DNA of 64,000 nucleotides. It comes from Fluviicola sp. (GTDB lineage Bacteria > Bacteroidota > Bacteroidia > Flavobacteriales_D > Crocinitomicaceae). Of this stretch, positions 60,783 to 64,000 are shown one piece after another (the first letter of the stretch is position 1; each line of letters starts with the position of its first letter). Position numbers and translations under genes: made by a program. A model generated the notes under the pieces. That model was not told the origin of the DNA. It saw nothing but the letters and a program-made list of their open reading frames with translations, and searched no databases. Location: positions 62,001 to 126,000 of the forward strand of contig NVXU02000023.1 in the NCBI GenBank assembly GCA_002734065.2, written 5' to 3'.

Positions 60783-61682
60783 ATGAACAAACGGACTGCA
60801 CTTATATTTTATGTCATCAGTGCATACATCGTGCTCCAATTTGCTTGGTGGGGTTATCATTTGATTGAATTAACACAAGAGGTTTCTGCAGAATCTGAAC
60901 AGGTTGCCAAACGTGTGCGAATGATTATTGGAGAAGGTTCCGTTTTTCTCTTGCTAATTCTCATCGGCATCTGGCAAATAAAACGTTCTATCAAAAAAGA
61001 TTTAAAATTATCGGAGAATCAAAACAATTTCTTGCTTTCTGTTACGCATGAGTTGAAAACACCGCTCGCATCGAATAAATTATACATTCAAACGATACAG
61101 AAAAGAGAATTGAGCAAGGAGCAACAGAATGAATTGTTATCCAAAGCCGTTGAAGAAAACACACGTTTGGAATACATGATTGACAACATTCTGAACGCAT
61201 CGAGAATTGAGAACAATGCGCTGGTTTTGGAGAAAGAAAAATTCGACTTAAATGTACTCATTGAGAATGTTGCGAAGCGTTTTGAAATCTTTGCTCATTC
61301 AAAAAAGATAAACCAACTAGTTGACAGTCAGTTACTTATCGTTGCTGATAAATTCTCCATTGAGACTATTTTAAACAATCTTTTGGAGAATGCGATTAAA
61401 TATTCTCCCGAAAACACGACCATAACCATCTACGCAAAAAAAGAAAATAACACCATCGTTTTTGGCGTAAAAGACGAAGGAATTGGAATTTCAAAAGAAG
61501 ATAAAAACGCTATCTTTACTAAATTCTACCGTGTCGGAAATGAAGAAGTGAGAACGCAAAAAGGAACGGGACTGGGGTTGTTTATTGTTGCCCAATTAGT
61601 CAGAATGCACAACGCAAAAATCGCTTGTTTGGACAATCAACCCAAGGGAACCAACTTTCAAATTACATTAAAAAATGACTAA
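60783..61682 (+). CDS. two-component sensor histidine kinase
   Basis: 299 residues. Two membrane helices (about 7-26 and 50-68) with a very short periplasmic loop of about 25 residues. HisKA box SVTHELKTPLAS with phosphorylated His89, N box NNLLENAIKYS, G1 DEGIGIS, F box FTKFYRV and G2 GTGLGL. Lies 6 bp after the PRPP amidotransferase gene and overlaps gpmI by 8 bp. No response regulator is adjacent. Confidence 0.93.
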   Translation: MNKRTALIFYVISAYIVLQFAWWGYHLIELTQEVSAESEQVAKRVRMIIGEGSVFLLLILIGIWQIKRSIKKDLKLSENQNNFLLSVTHELKTPLASNKLYIQTIQKRELSKEQQNELLSKAVEENTRLEYMIDNILNASRIENNALVLEKEKFDLNVLIENVAKRFEIFAHSKKINQLVDSQLLIVADKFSIETILNNLLENAIKYSPENTTITIYAKKENNTIVFGVKDEGIGISKEDKNAIFTKFYRVGNEEVRTQKGTGLGLFIVAQLVRMHNAKIACLDNQPKGTNFQITLKND

Positions 61683-63174
61683 AAATATAGGATTAATCAT
61701 ACTCGACGGATGGGGAATTGGCGACAAATCGAAATCGGATGCTATTTACAATTCCAACACGCCATTTATGGATTCTTTGTTGGAGAATTACCCCAACGCA
61801 ACCTTGGGAACGAGTGGAGAAAACGTTGGTTTACCAGAAGGACAAATGGGAAATTCTGAAGTCGGTCATTTAAACATCGGCGCAGGAAGAATTGTCTATC
61901 AAGAATTGACAAGAATCAATAAATCCATTCGAGAAGGCGATTTTTTTGAGAATAAAGTCTTAAAAAGTGCCTTTGAGAAAGCGCAGAATGACGGCGTTGA
62001 TTTGCATTTATTCGGATTGGTTTCCAAAGGCGGGGTGCACAGTTCTCAAGAACATTTGTACGCATTGTGCGAAATGGCAGGTCGTTACGACATTAAAAAT
62101 GTATTGATTCACGCCTTTACCGACGGTCGTGATTGCGATCCAAAAAGTGGATTGGGATTCATCAAAGAATTGGAAGAAAAAATCGCTGGAAGCAATGTGA
62201 AAATCGCAACAGTTACGGGTCGCTACTTCGCAATGGACAGAGATAATCGTTGGGAGCGCATCAAAAAAGCCTATGACGTGATGGTGAATGGAGAGGGTGA
62301 AAATTTCAGTTCTGCGTCCAAAGCAATCGAAGCGTCTTATGAGAATAACACTACGGATGAATTCATAGAACCTGCCAAAATTGGCGACACCAACAACTTG
62401 AAAGACGGCGATGTTGCTATCTGTTTTAACTTCAGAACAGACCGACCAAGAGAAATTTCAATTGCATTAACGCAGAAAGATTTGCACGAGTTCAATATGC
62501 ACAAATTGAACCTTGCGTACTACACCATGACCAGTTACGACAGCACTTTCGAGAACATCAGTGTGATTTTCAAAAAAGACAACCTCGTAAAAACCTTGGG
62601 AGAAGTTCTGGCAGACAATGGTAAAACGCAAGTGAGAATTGCCGAGACAGAAAAATATCCGCACGTAACGTTTTTCTTCAGCGGCGGTCGTGAAAAAGAG
62701 TTTAAAAACGAAAGAAGATTACTCGTTAATTCTCCAAAAGTAGCCACCTATGATTTGCAACCTGAGATGAGCGCTCCAGAAGTTCGTGATAGAATTGTGG
62801 AAGACATCCGCACCAACCAACCAAATTTTATTTGCCTCAATTTCGCCAATCCAGACATGGTTGGACATACGGGCATTTATTCTGCGATACAAAAAGCAGT
62901 GGAAACCGTTGATGGATGCCTAAAAGATGTCGTTACGGCAGGTTTGGAGAATGGATATGAGTTCATTGTCATTGCCGATCACGGAAATGCAGACTTTGCG
63001 ATAAATCCAGACGGAAGTCCAAATACAGCACATTCACTCAATCCAGTTCCGGTTGTTTTGGTAACGAATGATAAAGATGCAAAAATCAAGGATGGGATTT
63101 TGGCGGATATCGCTCCGACTATTTTGGGAAGGTTGGGAGTTGAGGTTCCGGAGGAGATGAGTGGGGGGATTTAA
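61675..63174 (+). CDS. gpmI: 2,3-bisphosphoglycerate-independent phosphoglycerate mutase
   Basis: 499 residues. Alkaline-phosphatase superfamily enzyme of glycolysis needing Mn2+. LIILDGWGIG (metal Asp11), nucleophile Ser61 in MGNSEVGHLNIGAG, TDGRDCDP, and IADHGNAD near the C-terminus. Start ATG 61675 overlaps the kinase by 8 bp, so the kinase and mutase are co-translated. Confidence 0.97.
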   Translation: MTKNIGLIILDGWGIGDKSKSDAIYNSNTPFMDSLLENYPNATLGTSGENVGLPEGQMGNSEVGHLNIGAGRIVYQELTRINKSIREGDFFENKVLKSAFEKAQNDGVDLHLFGLVSKGGVHSSQEHLYALCEMAGRYDIKNVLIHAFTDGRDCDPKSGLGFIKELEEKIAGSNVKIATVTGRYFAMDRDNRWERIKKAYDVMVNGEGENFSSASKAIEASYENNTTDEFIEPAKIGDTNNLKDGDVAICFNFRTDRPREISIALTQKDLHEFNMHKLNLAYYTMTSYDSTFENISVIFKKDNLVKTLGEVLADNGKTQVRIAETEKYPHVTFFFSGGREKEFKNERRLLVNSPKVATYDLQPEMSAPEVRDRIVEDIRTNQPNFICLNFANPDMVGHTGIYSAIQKAVETVDGCLKDVVTAGLENGYEFIVIADHGNADFAINPDGSPNTAHSLNPVPVVLVTNDKDAKIKDGILADIAPTILGRLGVEVPEEMSGGI

Positions 63175-63308
63175 TTAAGAATTGAAAATTAAGAATTAAG
63201 AATTTGGGGATTTGGGATTTTGCTTCGAGATTTTTATGTCTTTCTTGTTTAATATTTGTCATTTAATAGAAGTCTGTAACTAAGCACAAAAGTTACGTTA
63301 AATATACC

Positions 63309-63821
63309 ATGAAATATTCAATTCTTATTTTATTGTTTTACAGCAATGTAAATTTTTCAGTAGCTCAAACAAAGAATGACAGTCTTAGTAAGTTAAGCTC
63401 GGAATTAGACTCTATAGTAACACAACTTATTAATGATGCTATAAAAAATAAAGAGAACGTCCTTATAGCAAGACTAAAAACATCGATTAAATATCCCCCG
63501 AAACTAACCGTAATGCATCAAGTCGATTCTTGTAGCTATTTATATCGAATTGAAATAACTGAAACACTTACCTTGGGATACATTTATATTCAAGATAGAG
63601 CAACAATAAAATTCGGATGCTCTAACAAGTTTTTAGAACTTGAGAAGTATATAAATGATTTTGTTCAGGAATCAAAAGACTATCAATATAAAGATATTGG
63701 GTACACTATTATTGGTTATGTAAATCAAAAATTTGTTTACGCAACAGGACCAAATAATTACACTAATCAGTGGAAATCTGACAAGCTCTATCATCTAATG
63801 AAAGATTTTCTAGCATTGTAG
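63309..63821 (+). CDS. secreted hypothetical protein
   Basis: 170 residues. Signal peptide to FSVAQ (about 20). Mature part A+T-rich and of mixed charge, with YLYRIEITETLTLGYIYIQD and TNQWKSDKLYHLMKDFLAL. Not recognised; resembles the small accessory genes of the two arrays in composition. It stands alone after gpmI. Confidence 0.6.
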   Translation: MKYSILILLFYSNVNFSVAQTKNDSLSKLSSELDSIVTQLINDAIKNKENVLIARLKTSIKYPPKLTVMHQVDSCSYLYRIEITETLTLGYIYIQDRATIKFGCSNKFLELEKYINDFVQESKDYQYKDIGYTIIGYVNQKFVYATGPNNYTNQWKSDKLYHLMKDFLAL

Positions 63822-63919
63822 ATACTGCTTGGGGAAGGTCACTTTACTTTAATACCCGTTTATCGACAGTCAGGTTGAAAATTTCTTGTTTATATAGTCC
63901 AAGATTAATCGTGCTCTAA

Positions 63920-64000
63920 AAGCGCATTAACAAATTAATCGAACACCTTTCAAGTTGAATTTTCGATAAGAATTAAAAGCTGCTTGAGAAGGAACGACGA
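63920..64000. repeat. 81-bp dispersed repeat, copy 2 (inverted relative to copy 1)
   Basis: Reverse complement reads TCGTCGTTCCTTCTCAAGCA ... ATCGAAAATTCAACTTGAAA ... TTGTTAATGCGCTT, matching 18645-18725 over the same 81 bp. It continues to the window edge, so the copy may be longer. 63822-63919 shows nothing else recognisable. Confidence 0.75.

Noticed and set aside
1-64000. tRNA or rRNA genes
   Set aside because: No cloverleaf-type segment with a CCA-adjacent acceptor stem or rRNA-like sequence was noticed in the gaps; a tRNAscan run would settle it.

Overview
The window is chromosomal DNA of a Bacteroidota bacterium, most likely Flavobacteriales and perhaps Crocinitomicaceae/Fluviicola-like. 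The taxon is inferred from low G+C, TAnnTTTG-type -7 promoter boxes, many lipoproteins, one type IX secretion (T9SS) type A sorting domain, two giant PKD proteins with gliding-type (type B) C-terminal domains, a DUF5686 protein, a long RecQ and a long-form urocanase. No tRNA, rRNA, integrase, transposase or CRISPR array was seen.

Layout. 1-185: 3' end of a SpoIIE-type phosphatase gene. 423-2426: hutU. 2427-9487: a plus-strand accessory region in which four blocks of small genes each begin with a copy of the hutU 3' tip plus about 60 bp of leader (2406, 3744, 7284, 8216). Cargo: lipoprotein; membrane protein with a TIM-barrel-like protein and a PlsC acyltransferase; DUF2007 protein with an orphan HTH antitoxin; small protein with an SDH/Clp-fold protease. 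9539-18534: mostly housekeeping or envelope genes (Spy-like protein, LRR lipoprotein, GT-C glycosyltransferase, CPBP protease, AMP nucleosidase, M49 peptidase, endonuclease III lacking its Fe-S cysteines, TPR protein). 18763-23800: T9SS esterase, a noncoding minisatellite, and an outer-membrane operon.

24011-28353: a second accessory array, all on the minus strand. Genes (DUF218, RhuM, small ORF plus broken zeta-like kinase, TonB_C protein, hypothetical) are interleaved with a recurrent 5' leader (four copies) and a ~175-bp structured 3' element (three copies with covarying stems). The two arrays share the boundary motif CGTTATRTGCAAGC.

28404-31601: TSUP permease, M20 amidohydrolase, two DUF4230 proteins and a lipoprotein in an overlapping operon. 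31605-53185: core genes: PKD/T9SS adhesin, recQ, tatC, DUF5686, lptB, Omp85, rmuC, MlaE/MlaF, SprT-like, manC, plug-only TonB protein, fabD, patatin, 3-hydroxyanthranilate dioxygenase. 53205-58770: giant T9SS type B protein, a sorting-domain remnant and tandem paralogous lipoproteins, one with a G10 tract. 58875-63174: amidophosphoribosyltransferase, histidine kinase and gpmI.

The best candidate for something undescribed is the pair of leader-tagged accessory arrays. Each acquired block seems to bring its own leader (and in array 2 a 3' structured tail), and in array 1 the junctions carry hutU 3' tips that differ from hutU only at synonymous sites, as if alternative functional hutU ends arrived with the cargo or were displaced by it.
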